Counted from the stretch's first letter, positions 26,408 through 35,829 are shown. The stretch: 64,000 nt of DNA from Paraburkholderia tropica (GCF_900109265.1 NZ_FNZM01000016.1:62001-126000), one strand, 5' to 3'. Numbers and translations: made by a program. The notes: generated by a model not told the origin, from the letters alone.

Positions 26408-26565
26408 GCCTCTCTCCCATGGAAGGGCGCCTCTCAAATTTACCGTCTATTCGATGAATTAAAAAGTAAATACATTTTCTCGCGCGCTCTGTCTCTTCCC
26501 GAATAGTTGAAAGCGCACGAGCGTTCGCTGAAATGCCCCTTTCTCTGACATGCGAAGGTGCCCTT

Positions 26566-27387
26566 ATGGATTTCAAAACCCTAACAATCCAGCGCAAAGG
26601 CGCCGTACTGATTGCGAGCATCATGGCGCCGCCGATGAATCTTCTCGGACCCGAACTGGTGCACGACCTTGTTTCGTTTATCTCGCAAGCAGAGGATGAC
26701 GAAACCGTAAGCGTCATCGTCTTCAAGAGTGCCGATCCGGATTTTTTTATTCCGCACGTCGACGTCACTCAAATCAAGGCTTATCGCGACGAAGCCGCGA
26801 GGTTGACCGGGGAAGCCTCCATCGCGGTGCTGTTTCGCTATCTGAGCGAGAGCCGTCTTGTGAGCATCGCGCAGGTCGAGGGGCGGGTACGAGGCGCGGG
26901 GAGCGAGTTCATCATGGGCTGCGATATGTGTTTTGCAGCGAAAGAATCGGCGATCTTCGCTCAGATGGAGCCGGCCTTCGGGGTGGTGCCGGGCGGCGGT
27001 GGCGCTCAGCACCTGGTGCGGTTAATGGGTCGCTCGCGCGCGCTCGAGGTCATGTTGAGCGCGAATGACTACGATGCAGAGTTGGCTGAACGCTACGGCT
27101 GGATCAATCGCGCCCTACCTGCTACCAATCTGGATGAGTTTGTCCAGTCGCTCGCGCAGCGGATCGCACAGTTTCCCGGTGGTGGCCATGTAGCCGTGAA
27201 GCGGCGAGTCAACGCCTTGGCACTGGCACCGATCGAGGACTTTCGCCGAGATTCTGATCTGTTTGGCGAAGGTGTTCGGGAGCCGGCGGCTCAGAAGCGC
27301 ATCCAAGCTGCAATCAAGCGCGGATTTCAAACCCGGGATGCGGAAATGAATCTCGGGAAGTTACTCGGCGATCTGAACGACGATTGA
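26566..27387 (+). CDS. Enoyl-CoA hydratase/isomerase family protein
   Basis: A 273-residue crotonase-fold protein. The oxyanion-hole segments are visible as PDFFIPHVDVTQI (about 51-63) and EGRVRGAGSEFIMGCDMCFAA (about 107-127), followed by QMEPAFGVVPGGGGAQHLVRLMGRSRALE (about 135-163). The usual catalytic Glu of hydratases in the second segment appears replaced, with Glu kept in MEPAFGV, so activity on enoyl-CoA is not certain. Start ATG 26566 has AAGGTG 6-7 bases upstream. Stands alone opposite its LysR gene. Confidence 0.85.
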   Translation: MDFKTLTIQRKGAVLIASIMAPPMNLLGPELVHDLVSFISQAEDDETVSVIVFKSADPDFFIPHVDVTQIKAYRDEAARLTGEASIAVLFRYLSESRLVSIAQVEGRVRGAGSEFIMGCDMCFAAKESAIFAQMEPAFGVVPGGGGAQHLVRLMGRSRALEVMLSANDYDAELAERYGWINRALPATNLDEFVQSLAQRIAQFPGGGHVAVKRRVNALALAPIEDFRRDSDLFGEGVREPAAQKRIQAAIKRGFQTRDAEMNLGKLLGDLNDD

Positions 27388-27685
27388 TTTGTACGAGGAC
27401 ATATCGAACTGCAGCAAAGAGGATAGTCGTTTTTCCATTGAGGGGGATGGGAAAACAGCGTCACACTGCGTTCAACCCGCTGGGCTCGCATGGATTCACC
27501 CGGCGAATAGTCGCGGGTATCGCCCACGCCGTTGCTGATGCTGGTTGCCGAGCAAGATCACACGGATGGTTTGAGACCGCTTCGTGCGCTGCGGTCGATT
27601 GGTTTAAAGCGCATCTGTGAGCTGGATGGAATTGAGCGCCGCCTTACCCTGGCTGCACCCAACTTGAATTTACTGGACTCTAACT

Positions 27686-28453
27686 ATGAAAGCAGTATCC
27701 AAATATGGCTTTATGGCCGCGGCCATTGTTGCTTCGACTGCATTCTTCGGCACTGCGGCCGCGATTGCCGCGCCGGTCAAAAACATCGTTCTCGTCCATG
27801 GCTATTTTGCCGATGGATCGGGCTGGCAGAACGTCGCCAGAATCCTGACACACGACGGCTACAACGTCGCAGTCGTCCAGGAGCCCGAAACGTCTTTTGC
27901 GGATGATGTCAAAGCGACGACGCGCGTGGTCGATGCGCAGTCGGGCCCGTCGATCCTCGTGGGTCATAGCTATGGTGGCGCCGTGATCACGGAAGCGGGA
28001 AATGACGCAAAGGTAGCAGGTCTCGTGTACGTCGCGGCCTTTGAGCCGGACTCGGGTGAAAGCGCGATGGACCTCGCCAAAAAGATGCCGTCCGCCTCCA
28101 CAGCAATCAAGGCGACGGCAGACGGCTTTCTGTACCTCGATCCGGCTCACTTCCACGCCGACTTTGCCGCTGACCTGCCGGCGGCCGAAGCTGAATTCAT
28201 GGCCCGTTCACAAGTGATGCCTGCGGCTGCGTCATTCGGTACGCCGGTATCTGCGGCGGCGTGGAAAACGAAGCCAAGCTGGGCAGTCGTCGCGACTGCG
28301 GATCGTGCAATCAACCCCGACCTCGAGCGGTTCATGACGAAGCGCGCCGGAAGCACCACGATCGAACTCGATTCCAGCCATGTCGCCTATATGTCCCACC
28401 CCAAGGAAGTCGCGAAGCTCATCGAGCAGGCCGCGCAGAAATCTCCGCAATGA
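27686..28453 (+). CDS. Exported alpha/beta hydrolase
   Basis: A 255-residue alpha/beta hydrolase with a Sec signal peptide (hydrophobic residues 9-27, cleavage after AIAA at about 28). Oxyanion VLVHGYFADGSGW (about 35-47), nucleophile elbow GHSYGG (about 92-97), and a C-terminal His in SSHVAYMSHP (about 230-239). This is the AB_hydrolase_6 type found in many beta-proteobacteria as an esterase of unknown substrate. A 299-base gap before it holds no supported gene; a stem-loop terminator follows at 28604. Confidence 0.88.
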   Translation: MKAVSKYGFMAAAIVASTAFFGTAAAIAAPVKNIVLVHGYFADGSGWQNVARILTHDGYNVAVVQEPETSFADDVKATTRVVDAQSGPSILVGHSYGGAVITEAGNDAKVAGLVYVAAFEPDSGESAMDLAKKMPSASTAIKATADGFLYLDPAHFHADFAADLPAAEAEFMARSQVMPAAASFGTPVSAAAWKTKPSWAVVATADRAINPDLERFMTKRAGSTTIELDSSHVAYMSHPKEVAKLIEQAAQKSPQ

Positions 28454-28603
28454 AGGTTTAAGGTTTGGATGAGGCTAGCCCCCGAAATAGAAGTCCCGTA
28501 GAACTGCGACTTCTTCTTTCGAGAATGGGAATTGTGTCGCTGTGGGATATGTCATTTCTAATCGAAACATGTAGAAAATCCGCGCGTTTCCCCGGGAACC
28601 GTT

Positions 28604-28630
28604 GCCCCGTCGTTGCGGCGGGGCTTCTTC
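28604..28630 (+). terminator. Rho-independent terminator
   Basis: GCCCCGTCG (28604-28612) pairs with CGGCGGGGC (28616-28624) around a TTG loop, with one wobble, followed by TTCTTCT. It lies about 150 bases after the alpha/beta hydrolase gene. Confidence 0.65.
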
Positions 28631-28723
28631 TCGCAAACCATGAATGAGTCTTTTTTTGCCGGAATTTATCACGCATTGGATTGCATCAAACTGAATTTTT
28701 TCCCATACGACGGAAGGTGAAAA

Positions 28724-29215
28724 ATGAGCGAGCTGGATAGGAACGCCATTTGGGATAGCACTCTAACGTTGCTAGCGGCAATGTCAAAGGATCTGCAGCG
28801 AGGCAGTGAAGAATCACTCATCCCCAGGCTAACCAGAAGAGGTCAAGAATCACTCGGCAAGCCTGTCACGCCTGGTGCAACAGCTCGAATCGAATTCATC
28901 GGATGTAACTCGACCAGATCGCTTACGATCGCATGCAGAGACTCGACTGCCGGCCACTATGGCGCCCAGACGTGGAAACTTAGTCGGGCACGGCAAAGTG
29001 GGCACTGCGTGCTAACTGGCGATCGCATACGGCGTGGCGATGATATCTACAAACCGTCGACGCGTGGCCATTTCCCCCATAACGCCGATTGGATGATGCT
29101 GGCGTCCAAGATTCCTCGGGATCTGAAGCAAACGCTCGGCGATTCATTCGACGCTCACGACTATCGTGTAGCGCAAAATCTTTATTTTTGCTCTTCCGCC
29201 GTGCATTCGCGATAA
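28724..29215 (+). CDS. DUF3331 domain-containing protein
   Basis: A 163-residue protein with the features I recall for the Burkholderia-typical DUF3331 family: a beta-rich segment ARIEFIGCNSTRSLTIACRDS, an invariant-looking TWKLSRARQSGHCVLTGDRIRRGDDIYKPS (about 87-116) resembling a small metal-less 'treble' fold with Cys, and NADWMMLASKIP. SD GGAAGGTG precedes the ATG. Function is unknown. It is a singleton between an alpha/beta hydrolase and an HD-domain gene. From 29216 to 29465 I see no gene. Confidence 0.75.
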   Translation: MSELDRNAIWDSTLTLLAAMSKDLQRGSEESLIPRLTRRGQESLGKPVTPGATARIEFIGCNSTRSLTIACRDSTAGHYGAQTWKLSRARQSGHCVLTGDRIRRGDDIYKPSTRGHFPHNADWMMLASKIPRDLKQTLGDSFDAHDYRVAQNLYFCSSAVHSR

Positions 29216-29465
29216 ACCGAACCGCAAGCACGTGGCCGACTTAAACGCCGGACAACCAGAATCTTCAGACCGCCGGGCCGCGCGACCCGGCACTGCTCCA
29301 GAACGTATGGTGCCTGGCGAAGCTCGCGTACTTCGACCGGGAAGGTATTCCGGTGCGTCCTCGCTAGCCCATCATTTTTTTTGCTTCTGCACTCCGTCAC
29401 CGCTCCGGCGACGAGTTGCGTATCTACCCCACACGTTTATCGCAGACACTCCAGGAGAGCGAACG

Positions 29466-30107
29466 ATGACAATCGAAATTGACGGCGTCAAAATCCCGGA
29501 TAGCGCACTTGCCAGGAAGGTAACCGAACTGGCGCGGGAAACCACCACCCCCTTGCTCTTCAATCACTCGAGCCGCGTTTTCTACTTTGGCGCCCTCGCG
29601 GGTTCGAGGCGGAATCTCAAGTTCGACCCGGAGCTGCTTTATTGCGGTTGCATGTTTCACGATTTCGGTCTTATGAAACAGTACAGCAGCGCGGACGAGA
29701 GGTTCGAAGTCGACGGAGCCAACGCCGCGCGTGATTTCCTCAAACAAGAGGACATATCGCAGAGCGATATTGAGACCGTCTGGACATCCATCGCGTTGCA
29801 CACGACGCCAGGGATTCCGCAGCACATGCATCCCGTCGTCGCGCTAGTGACCGCGGGCGTGGAAATGGATGTTCTCGGTCGGAAATATGATCAGTACAGC
29901 GATACTGACCGTGACGCAGTCGTAAACGCACATCCGCGCGGAGACGGTTTCAAGGAAGCGATTATTTCCGCCTTCTACGAAGGAATCAAACACAAGCCTG
30001 AGACAACGTTCGGCAACGTCAAGTCAGATGTTATCGCAGATAAAGAGACCCATTTTCACGCTGGCAACTTCTGTTGCGTGATCCGTCAATCGATGTGGCC
30101 TTCGTGA
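29466..30107 (+). CDS. HD-domain phosphohydrolase-like protein (cyanamide hydratase-like)
   Basis: A 213-residue HD-superfamily protein. Metal ligands are visible as His in FNHSSRVFYFG (about 35-45), the HD pair in CMFHDFGL (about 64-71), and His residues in IALHTTPGIPQHMHP (about 114-128). The layout resembles the HD proteins annotated as cyanamide hydratase or (R)1-phosphonate-type hydrolases. The ATG at 29466 follows AGGAGAG; an upstream in-frame start at 29232 lacks homology. It is convergent with the LysR gene at 30231 and has no obvious operon partner. Confidence 0.82.
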   Translation: MTIEIDGVKIPDSALARKVTELARETTTPLLFNHSSRVFYFGALAGSRRNLKFDPELLYCGCMFHDFGLMKQYSSADERFEVDGANAARDFLKQEDISQSDIETVWTSIALHTTPGIPQHMHPVVALVTAGVEMDVLGRKYDQYSDTDRDAVVNAHPRGDGFKEAIISAFYEGIKHKPETTFGNVKSDVIADKETHFHAGNFCCVIRQSMWPS

Positions 30108-30230
30108 CTTCCATCTTTTGCTGCTGTTCTCGGATCGTGCTTGGCCTGTTCGATCTTTCTTCGCCGATCCGAGTCTTGGTTTCAAATGCGTTTCGCGTCT
30201 GTCCTGCGATTGCTAAAAGATCGCGGTCAT

Positions 30231-31187
30231 CTACCTGGATCGTGGCGAGACGCGCGTCCGCGAGCTTCCTGATTTTTCCGGCGCCTGGTCCCAAGGCGGC
30301 ATATCGCCGAATGCTGTCGCGAGGTAATCGACGAAGCGACGCACTTTAAGCGGTATGCTCCGCGCACTCGGATAGACAGCTTGAATGATCAACTCTGTGG
30401 TGCGATAGGTAGGCAAAACCTGAATAAGCCGACCGGCACGCAGATGCTCGCCGAAGACGAAGGTCGGACCGTACGCAATGCCAGCGCCGGCTAACGCGGC
30501 GGAAAGGAGCATTTGCGTATTGTTCGCCGCTAGCCTGCAAGGCCCGTCGATGACGTGCGCGCGGTCTTTCGAATCAAACACCGTCCAGTCGCCCGCAGAT
30601 ACGGCTTCACTGAAGCAAAGGCGCTGCGCCTTGCGTAGATCTTGCGGCGTGCGTGGGGCGCCATATCGATCCAGGTAGGCAGGTGAGGCGCACATCAGCA
30701 TCCGGCATGGAGCAATCCTGCGTGTCACCACACCGGGATCGTCCAGTCGGCCGATACGGATCGCAACGTCGATGCCCGCATCGAGCAGGTCGACATAGCG
30801 GTCGCCGAGTAGCACCTCGATGTTCACCTGGGGATGATCCTCGAGGTATTGCGCCGTCACGCTGCCTAAATGCATTGCGCCGAACGTAACGGGTGCTGCA
30901 ACACGCAGAACACCGCGCGCGGTGCGCTGAGTGTCGCTCGCCTCCCGATTGGCTTCGTCAAACGCTTCGAGAATCTGCTTGCTGCGTTCGTAGTAGGCCT
31001 GCCCCGTTTCGGTCAGACTCAGGCGCCGTGTGGTTCGTTGCAGCAGCCGCGCATTCAGTTGCGCCTCAATCGCAGTCACATGCTTGCCGGCCATCGCTGG
31101 CGACAGCCCGAAACGCCGGGCGGCTGCGGCAAAGCTGCCTTCTTCTACCGCGGCGACGAATACGCCGAGACTGGTTAGTCTGTCCAT
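30231..31187 (-). CDS. LysR family transcriptional regulator
   Basis: LysR protein of 318 residues: winged HTH MDRLTSLGVFVAAVEEGSFAAAARRFGLS followed by the CrgA-type effector domain from about residue 85 (RGVLRVAAPVTFGAMHLG). The ATG at 31187 is preferred over a start at 31211. It is divergent from the hydrolase fusion gene (31296) with a 108-base gap, so it probably regulates it. The C-terminal tail after VRRFVDYLA is about 20 residues longer than usual and Arg/Ser rich. Confidence 0.88.
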   Translation of the reverse strand: MDRLTSLGVFVAAVEEGSFAAAARRFGLSPAMAGKHVTAIEAQLNARLLQRTTRRLSLTETGQAYYERSKQILEAFDEANREASDTQRTARGVLRVAAPVTFGAMHLGSVTAQYLEDHPQVNIEVLLGDRYVDLLDAGIDVAIRIGRLDDPGVVTRRIAPCRMLMCASPAYLDRYGAPRTPQDLRKAQRLCFSEAVSAGDWTVFDSKDRAHVIDGPCRLAANNTQMLLSAALAGAGIAYGPTFVFGEHLRAGRLIQVLPTYRTTELIIQAVYPSARSIPLKVRRFVDYLATAFGDMPPWDQAPEKSGSSRTRVSPRSR

Positions 31188-31295
31188 GGTGGCTCCATTC
31201 GATACCACCATTATCGACTGTCACCACAAAGTCGGCAATTATCACTTTCAGGGACGGGATTTACGATTGCCGTATTCAACAGAGACGGTGACAAC

Positions 31296-32459
31296 ATGGA
31301 AATCGAAACGAATGGCACGCGAATTCACGTGGTGCAGAAAGGCGAAGGGCAATTGACGCTGGTTTTTCTGCATTACTACGGAGGCTCGTCTCGCACGTGG
31401 GATCGCGTGGCAAATGCGTTGTCGGCCCGATATCGGATTGTTGCAACTGATCATCGAGGGTGGGGTGCTTCCGCCGCGCCTGCTGATGGATACGGGATTG
31501 CTGATCTCGCTGCGGATGCCGAGGGTGTTATTGGTGCCCTGGGTTTGCAGCGCTACATCCTCGTCGGTCATTCAATGGGGGGGAAGGTCGCACAGCTTGT
31601 TGCATCCCGTCGACCCGCCGGGCTGGAAGGTCTTATCCTGGTTGCGCCTTCTCCGCCATCGCCAATGCTGCTTTCCGCGGAGCAACGAGCGACGTTGACC
31701 GGCGCGTATCAATCGCGCGAGTCGGTCGAATTCGTTATCGATCACGTACTCACTGCGAAGAAACTCGACGCATCCTGTCGCGAGCAGATTATCGAAGACA
31801 GCCTCAAAGCTGCACCGCAGGCAAAAGCGGCGTGGCCGAACATCGCAATGCGCGAGGACTTTTCCGCCGAAGTCGATTCGATTGACGTGCCGACCCTTGT
31901 TCTCACGGGCGAATTGGACCAGGTGGATCGCTTCGCGACGTTACAGGCCGAACTGCTGCCTCATATTCCGCATGCGACGATTCACTTCCTCGCCGGCGCC
32001 GGGCACCTGTTACCGCTGGAAGCGCCGACTGAGGTCGCAACGATCATCGGAAAGTTCGCGCATGCAATTGAGGACCGTTCCGTCGTATGCAGCACGCCCG
32101 AACAGGTCGCGGTTTCATTTGATGCGGCCTTCAATGCCGGTGATCTCGACGCGTTGCTTGGCGTATTCAGCAATCAAGCCACGATGAGGCTGACGAACGG
32201 TGATGTGACGCAGGAGCATTTCGCTGACCTGCGAAACGCTTTCTCGCAGTTGCTGACGTCAAAGCCACACATAACCCATACGGTTCGTCGCGTGCTGCGC
32301 ACTGGAGACACTGCGCTCGTGCTGCTCGACTGGACATTGGAAGCGATATCGGCGAACGGTGACACGCAAATTCAATCCGGGACTGCAACACAGGTCATGC
32401 AAAAGGGCCGGGACGGAGGTTGGCGACTCGTGATCTCGAACCCACTCGGGCTGAACTAA
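31296..32459 (+). CDS. Fusion of alpha/beta hydrolase and SnoaL/DUF4440-like NTF2 domain
   Basis: A 387-residue two-domain protein. Residues 1 to about 262 form an alpha/beta hydrolase: VFLHYYGGSSRTW (oxyanion, about 24-36), ATDHRGWGAS, nucleophile GHSMGG (about 90-95), acid in VLTGELDQVD (about 204-213) and His in GAGHLLPLEAP (about 232-242). Residues 263-387 are an NTF2-like domain (SFDAAFNAGDLDALLGVFSNQATM, then ATQVMQKGRDGGWRLVISNPLG) typical of SnoaL/DUF4440 proteins. I see no frameshift, so the fusion looks genuine. Possibly a two-step small-molecule detoxification enzyme; substrate unknown. The divergent LysR gene probably regulates it. Confidence 0.85.
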   Translation: MEIETNGTRIHVVQKGEGQLTLVFLHYYGGSSRTWDRVANALSARYRIVATDHRGWGASAAPADGYGIADLAADAEGVIGALGLQRYILVGHSMGGKVAQLVASRRPAGLEGLILVAPSPPSPMLLSAEQRATLTGAYQSRESVEFVIDHVLTAKKLDASCREQIIEDSLKAAPQAKAAWPNIAMREDFSAEVDSIDVPTLVLTGELDQVDRFATLQAELLPHIPHATIHFLAGAGHLLPLEAPTEVATIIGKFAHAIEDRSVVCSTPEQVAVSFDAAFNAGDLDALLGVFSNQATMRLTNGDVTQEHFADLRNAFSQLLTSKPHITHTVRRVLRTGDTALVLLDWTLEAISANGDTQIQSGTATQVMQKGRDGGWRLVISNPLGLN

Positions 32460-32850
32460 CAGCGTGGTGCTCGCCCGCGTCTCGAGTATCGAACAGCGAT
32501 CTCGCGAGAGGCGGTTTCGATAGCTCGCGAGTATCAGGCGGCAAAGCGCTTGCAACGATTGCGAACCCTGCGTCGGTCCTGTCTCGCACCCTGAAAACGA
32601 AGGGGCGTACGGACATCCGCGACGTCGTGTCGATCAGTGAACGACTCGCGACAGCGGAGTGTCGCGCAATGCCGGTGCACTGGAAAAGTGATTTGCTTGA
32701 TGGCAACGCAACGAGCCGGATTGCGACGCGCGTCGGAGGTCAAAGTCGGTTCGCGATGCGGGTAACGTCGCCATAAAAAACCGCTGCCATACCATGACTT
32801 CTTCGGATAGCCGCCGCAACCGCGGCGCTATCCGATGTCTGAAGGGTTCG
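32460..32850. other. Intergenic region between convergent genes, with a long hairpin
   Basis: About 390 bases with no supported gene; open frames crossing it have no family resemblance. It ends in an inverted repeat CGGATAG-c-CGCCGC (32804-32817) / GCGGCGCTATCCG (32822-32834), a 13-bp stem with one bulge and a 4-base loop, 16 bases past the SDR stop. It lacks a clear U-tract on either strand but probably serves as a bidirectional stop signal. Confidence 0.5.
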
Positions 32851-33621
32851 CTATGCCGCTGAGTCTTGCTCGGCCGGCTTTCGTACCACCTGAAAATTCC
32901 CTGACGCCTGCGATGTCGGCATCATCTCGATCGCATTGATATTGACGTTGGGCGGCAATGAAAGCAACCAGGAGATCGTGCTGGCGATATCGTCCGCGGT
33001 AAGCGGCGAGGTGTCGTCATAGAGCGCTTTTGCGCGGTCGCGGTCGCCTTGAAAGCGGGTGATCGAGAATTCGGTGCCGCCGCACAGCCCCGGCTCGATT
33101 GTCGTGACGCGCACGTTCTTGCCCGCCAGATCGGCTCTCAGGTTCAGGCTGAACTGATGGACGAATGCCTTCGTCGCGCCGTACACGTTGCTGCCCGGAT
33201 ACGGGTAGGTGCCGGCAATCGACCCGAGGTTGAAGATCCAGCCGCGATCGCGTCCGACCATGCCGGGGAGGGCCGCGTGGGTGCAATACATGAGACCCTT
33301 CACGTTCGTATCGACCATGGCTTCCCAGTTTTCCAGCGACGCGCAATACGCCGGTTCAATGCCGAGCGCCAGGCCGGCATTGTTGACGAGTACGTCGATG
33401 CCACCATATTGACGCTCGATATCGGCGAAGAACTGCTTGACTGCTGTGGCGTCGCGCACGTCGAGTGTGCTGGCGACGAGCCGTTCGCCGCAGCGCCGGG
33501 CGAGGGCCTCAAGCCGGTCTGCGCGCCGCGCGGTTGCGAAGACACGATGACCTTCGTTGCACAGGCGGGCACTGATCGCCTCGCCAAAACCGGCGCTCGC
33601 GCCCGTTACGACAATATTCAT
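32851..33621 (-). CDS. SDR family oxidoreductase (YdfG-like 3-hydroxy acid dehydrogenase)
   Basis: A 256-residue classical short-chain dehydrogenase. Cofactor site TGASAGFGEAI (6-16) with an Arg-rich following strand (ARRADR) that favours NADP, NNAG at about 83-86, catalytic Ser in LGSIAG and YxxxK in YGATK (about 148-152). Closest layout is E. coli YdfG, which acts on serine/3-hydroxy acids and malonic semialdehyde. It is downstream of the TauE-type gene in the same direction with a 47-base gap, so it may belong to the taurine unit, for example reducing an aldehyde product (inference). Confidence 0.88.
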   Translation of the reverse strand: MNIVVTGASAGFGEAISARLCNEGHRVFATARRADRLEALARRCGERLVASTLDVRDATAVKQFFADIERQYGGIDVLVNNAGLALGIEPAYCASLENWEAMVDTNVKGLMYCTHAALPGMVGRDRGWIFNLGSIAGTYPYPGSNVYGATKAFVHQFSLNLRADLAGKNVRVTTIEPGLCGGTEFSITRFQGDRDRAKALYDDTSPLTADDIASTISWLLSLPPNVNINAIEMMPTSQASGNFQVVRKPAEQDSAA

Positions 33622-33668
33622 AGTGGAGACAATTCTCGATGACGATGAGGGAAACTGGACGCCCGCCG

Positions 33669-34400
33669 TCAGCTGACGAGCGCAAGGCATCCCGAGAGCA
33701 GCAACAAGCCGCTGACGATTCGATCGAACGCGACGCGCGACATGCGCGCTCCGCTGCGCTCGCCCAGCAGCACGCCGAGGGCGAACGCCGGCGCGAGGCC
33801 GACGCCGGTGATTGCGTGAGACACGGTGATGCGATGGCTGATCGCGAACAGCAGCGCCGTGCCGCAGAACAGCGCTGCAAAATAGCCGAGCAGGTTGGCG
33901 CGCAGCGCCGGTCCCTGATCGATGCCCGCGAAGTAGTAGACCGCGGGCGGGCCACCGAGCCCGGCGAGCGCGGTGAGCATGCCGCTCACGACGCCGGCTG
34001 CGACGAGCGGCATGCCGCTGCCGTGGTGCCGCCAGCGCCAGCCGCGCATATGGAGCACGGTGATCGCGAGTACGGCGATCGCGGTCGCGTGCCTCAACCT
34101 GCGCGCATCGGCGCCCGCCATCCAGTGCGACGCGAGCGCCGCGCTGACGAGCGCGACGGCCGCGAGCGGGAGTATCGAGCGCCAGCGTGCGACGCGGCCC
34201 CATTGCCGGATGCCCTGCAACGACGTCACGCAGTGGACGAACACGATCATGGCGGCCGTGTCCGCCGGGCCGAGCAGCAGGCCGAACAGCGGCGCCATCA
34301 CGAGCGCGCCGCCGAACCCCGTCAAGCCTTTTGCGACACCGGCGAGCAGGCTGATCGACGCGAGCCAGGCGAGCGTGGCCGGTGTGCCGGCCAGCGTCAC
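33669..34400 (-). CDS. tauE: TauE/SafE family anion exporter (probable sulfite exporter)
   Basis: A 243-residue membrane protein with seven to eight predicted helices and the TauE/SafE repeat: GVAKGLTGFGGALVMAPLFGLLLG (about 16-39) and the mirrored SGMLTALAGLGGPPAVYYF (about 147-165). The start is a GTG at 34400 that overlaps the aminotransferase stop (GTGA), so the genes are translationally coupled. With a taurine:pyruvate-type aminotransferase before it and TauABC nearby, export of sulfite or a C2 sulfonate released from taurine is the likely job. Confidence 0.85.
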   Translation of the reverse strand: MTLAGTPATLAWLASISLLAGVAKGLTGFGGALVMAPLFGLLLGPADTAAMIVFVHCVTSLQGIRQWGRVARWRSILPLAAVALVSAALASHWMAGADARRLRHATAIAVLAITVLHMRGWRWRHHGSGMPLVAAGVVSGMLTALAGLGGPPAVYYFAGIDQGPALRANLLGYFAALFCGTALLFAISHRITVSHAITGVGLAPAFALGVLLGERSGARMSRVAFDRIVSGLLLLSGCLALVS

Positions 34401-35743
34401 GCGCCGAACGACAGCAGGGTGTTGCGCAGGACGTCGACAGTCTGGTCGATGTGTTCGCGATCGAAAACGAACTGGGGCGCGACGATCGCGCAGTCGCCGG
34501 TTGTCTTCAGGTGCAGGCCCGCGTCGTAGAGCTTGCGTTGCAGCAGATGGCCGCGTCGTCCGGGCTTGCCGTCCGACTGCACGTCGATTCCCGCGAGCAT
34601 CCCGTAGCCGCGTATATCGGTGACGATGGGCAGTTCGGCCAGCGTTGCGATCTGTTCGAGGAAATAGCCGGAAAGCGATTGCGCGCGTTCGAACAGGCGC
34701 TCGTCGCGATAAATGTCGAGCGCGGCGAGTGCGGCGGCGCTCGCGACCGGATGCGCGGACCAGGTATAGCCGTGGAAGAACTCGATCGCGCCGTCCGGGG
34801 CGCTGTTCACAATCGCGTCGTGGACGTGATCCGCCACAGCGACGGCCGCCATCGGCACGGCGCCGTTGGTGATCGCCTTGGCCATGGTGATGAGATCGGG
34901 CGTCACGCCGAAACTTTGCGACGCGAACGCTTCGCCGGTGCGCCCGAAGCCGCAGATCACCTCGTCGAATACCAGCAGAATGCCGTGCGCCGTGCAGATT
35001 TCGCGCAGCCGTTCGAGATAGCCTTTGGGCGGAACCAGCACGCCGGTCGATCCCGCAATCGGTTCGACGACACAGGCTGCGATGTTTTCCGCGCCGTGGA
35101 GAAGGATGAGGCGCAGCAGGTCGTCCGCGAGTTCGCGGCCGTGTTCGGGCTGGCCCGTGACGTAACGGTTTTCCTCGAGCCAGGTATCGCGCATGTGCAC
35201 GACGCCGTGCACGATATTGCTGAAGGCCCGGCGGTTGTTGACCATGCCGGACAGTGCGACACCGCCGAAATTCACGCCGTGATAGGCGCGCTCGCGCGAC
35301 ACAAACATCGTGCGGCCGGCCGCACCGACTGCGCGTTGATAAGCGAGGCAGATTTTCATCGCGGTATCGACCGCCTCGGAACCCGAACTGACGAAGAACA
35401 GCTTCCCGATGCCCTGCGGCAGCAGTTGCGCAATGCGAGTCGAGAGTTCGAACGACTTTGGATGGGCGCGCAGGAAGCTCGGCGAAAAGTCGAGCGACAG
35501 CAATTGCGCATGCACGGCTTCGGCGATTTCGGCGCGGCAATGTCCGGCGGGCGTCGTGAACAGGCCCGACCCGGCGTCGAGAACCGGCCGCCCGTCCAGG
35601 TCGTAGAAGTATTGATCCTTCGCGCTCCCGAACATCTGCGGGGCGGATTTGAATTCGCGGTTCGGCGTGAACGGCAGCCATTGGTGCTGCAAGGAGGCCG
35701 ATCCGGTGGTGAGCGGGGAAAGTGGGGCGTGCGGGGCGTTCAT
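34397..35743 (-). CDS. tpa: Class III aminotransferase, taurine/beta-alanine:pyruvate type
   Basis: A 448-residue PLP enzyme. Landmarks: QHQWLPFTPNREFK (about 19-32, typical of taurine/beta-alanine:pyruvate transaminases), FFVSSGSEAVDTAMK (about 115-129), RERAYHGVNFGG, LLVFDEVICGFGRTG (about 255-269) and the PLP lysine in TMAKAITNGAVP (about Lys285). It should convert taurine and pyruvate to sulfoacetaldehyde and alanine; beta-alanine is an alternative substrate. The ATG at 35743 has AGGAG 8 bases upstream. It is divergent from the MocR regulator gene and coupled to the exporter gene. Confidence 0.85.
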   Translation of the reverse strand: MNAPHAPLSPLTTGSASLQHQWLPFTPNREFKSAPQMFGSAKDQYFYDLDGRPVLDAGSGLFTTPAGHCRAEIAEAVHAQLLSLDFSPSFLRAHPKSFELSTRIAQLLPQGIGKLFFVSSGSEAVDTAMKICLAYQRAVGAAGRTMFVSRERAYHGVNFGGVALSGMVNNRRAFSNIVHGVVHMRDTWLEENRYVTGQPEHGRELADDLLRLILLHGAENIAACVVEPIAGSTGVLVPPKGYLERLREICTAHGILLVFDEVICGFGRTGEAFASQSFGVTPDLITMAKAITNGAVPMAAVAVADHVHDAIVNSAPDGAIEFFHGYTWSAHPVASAAALAALDIYRDERLFERAQSLSGYFLEQIATLAELPIVTDIRGYGMLAGIDVQSDGKPGRRGHLLQRKLYDAGLHLKTTGDCAIVAPQFVFDREHIDQTVDVLRNTLLSFGA

Positions 35744-35761
35744 GATGACGGCTCCTGATGA

Positions 35762-35829
35762 GATGGTGCCATGATCAATTCTTTTTTGTCGTCCGCATAA
35801 TGCCAGCGAAGGGTTTCGATGGTGCCAGC
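35762..35829 (+). promoter_or_regulatory. Candidate TauR/MocR operator: repeated GATGGTGCCA
   Basis: In the 97-base divergent gap GATGGTGCCA occurs at 35762-35771 and 35818-35827, with a related TGCCAGCGA at 35801-35809. TGCCA elements thus start at 35767, 35801 and 35823. MocR-family regulators bind direct repeats, and the same word is found inverted upstream of tauA. Confidence 0.5.

Noticed and set aside
34382..35758. 458-residue plus-strand frame opposite the taurine-type aminotransferase
   Set aside because: Shadow; the minus strand encodes a full PLP enzyme with SD and coupled neighbour.
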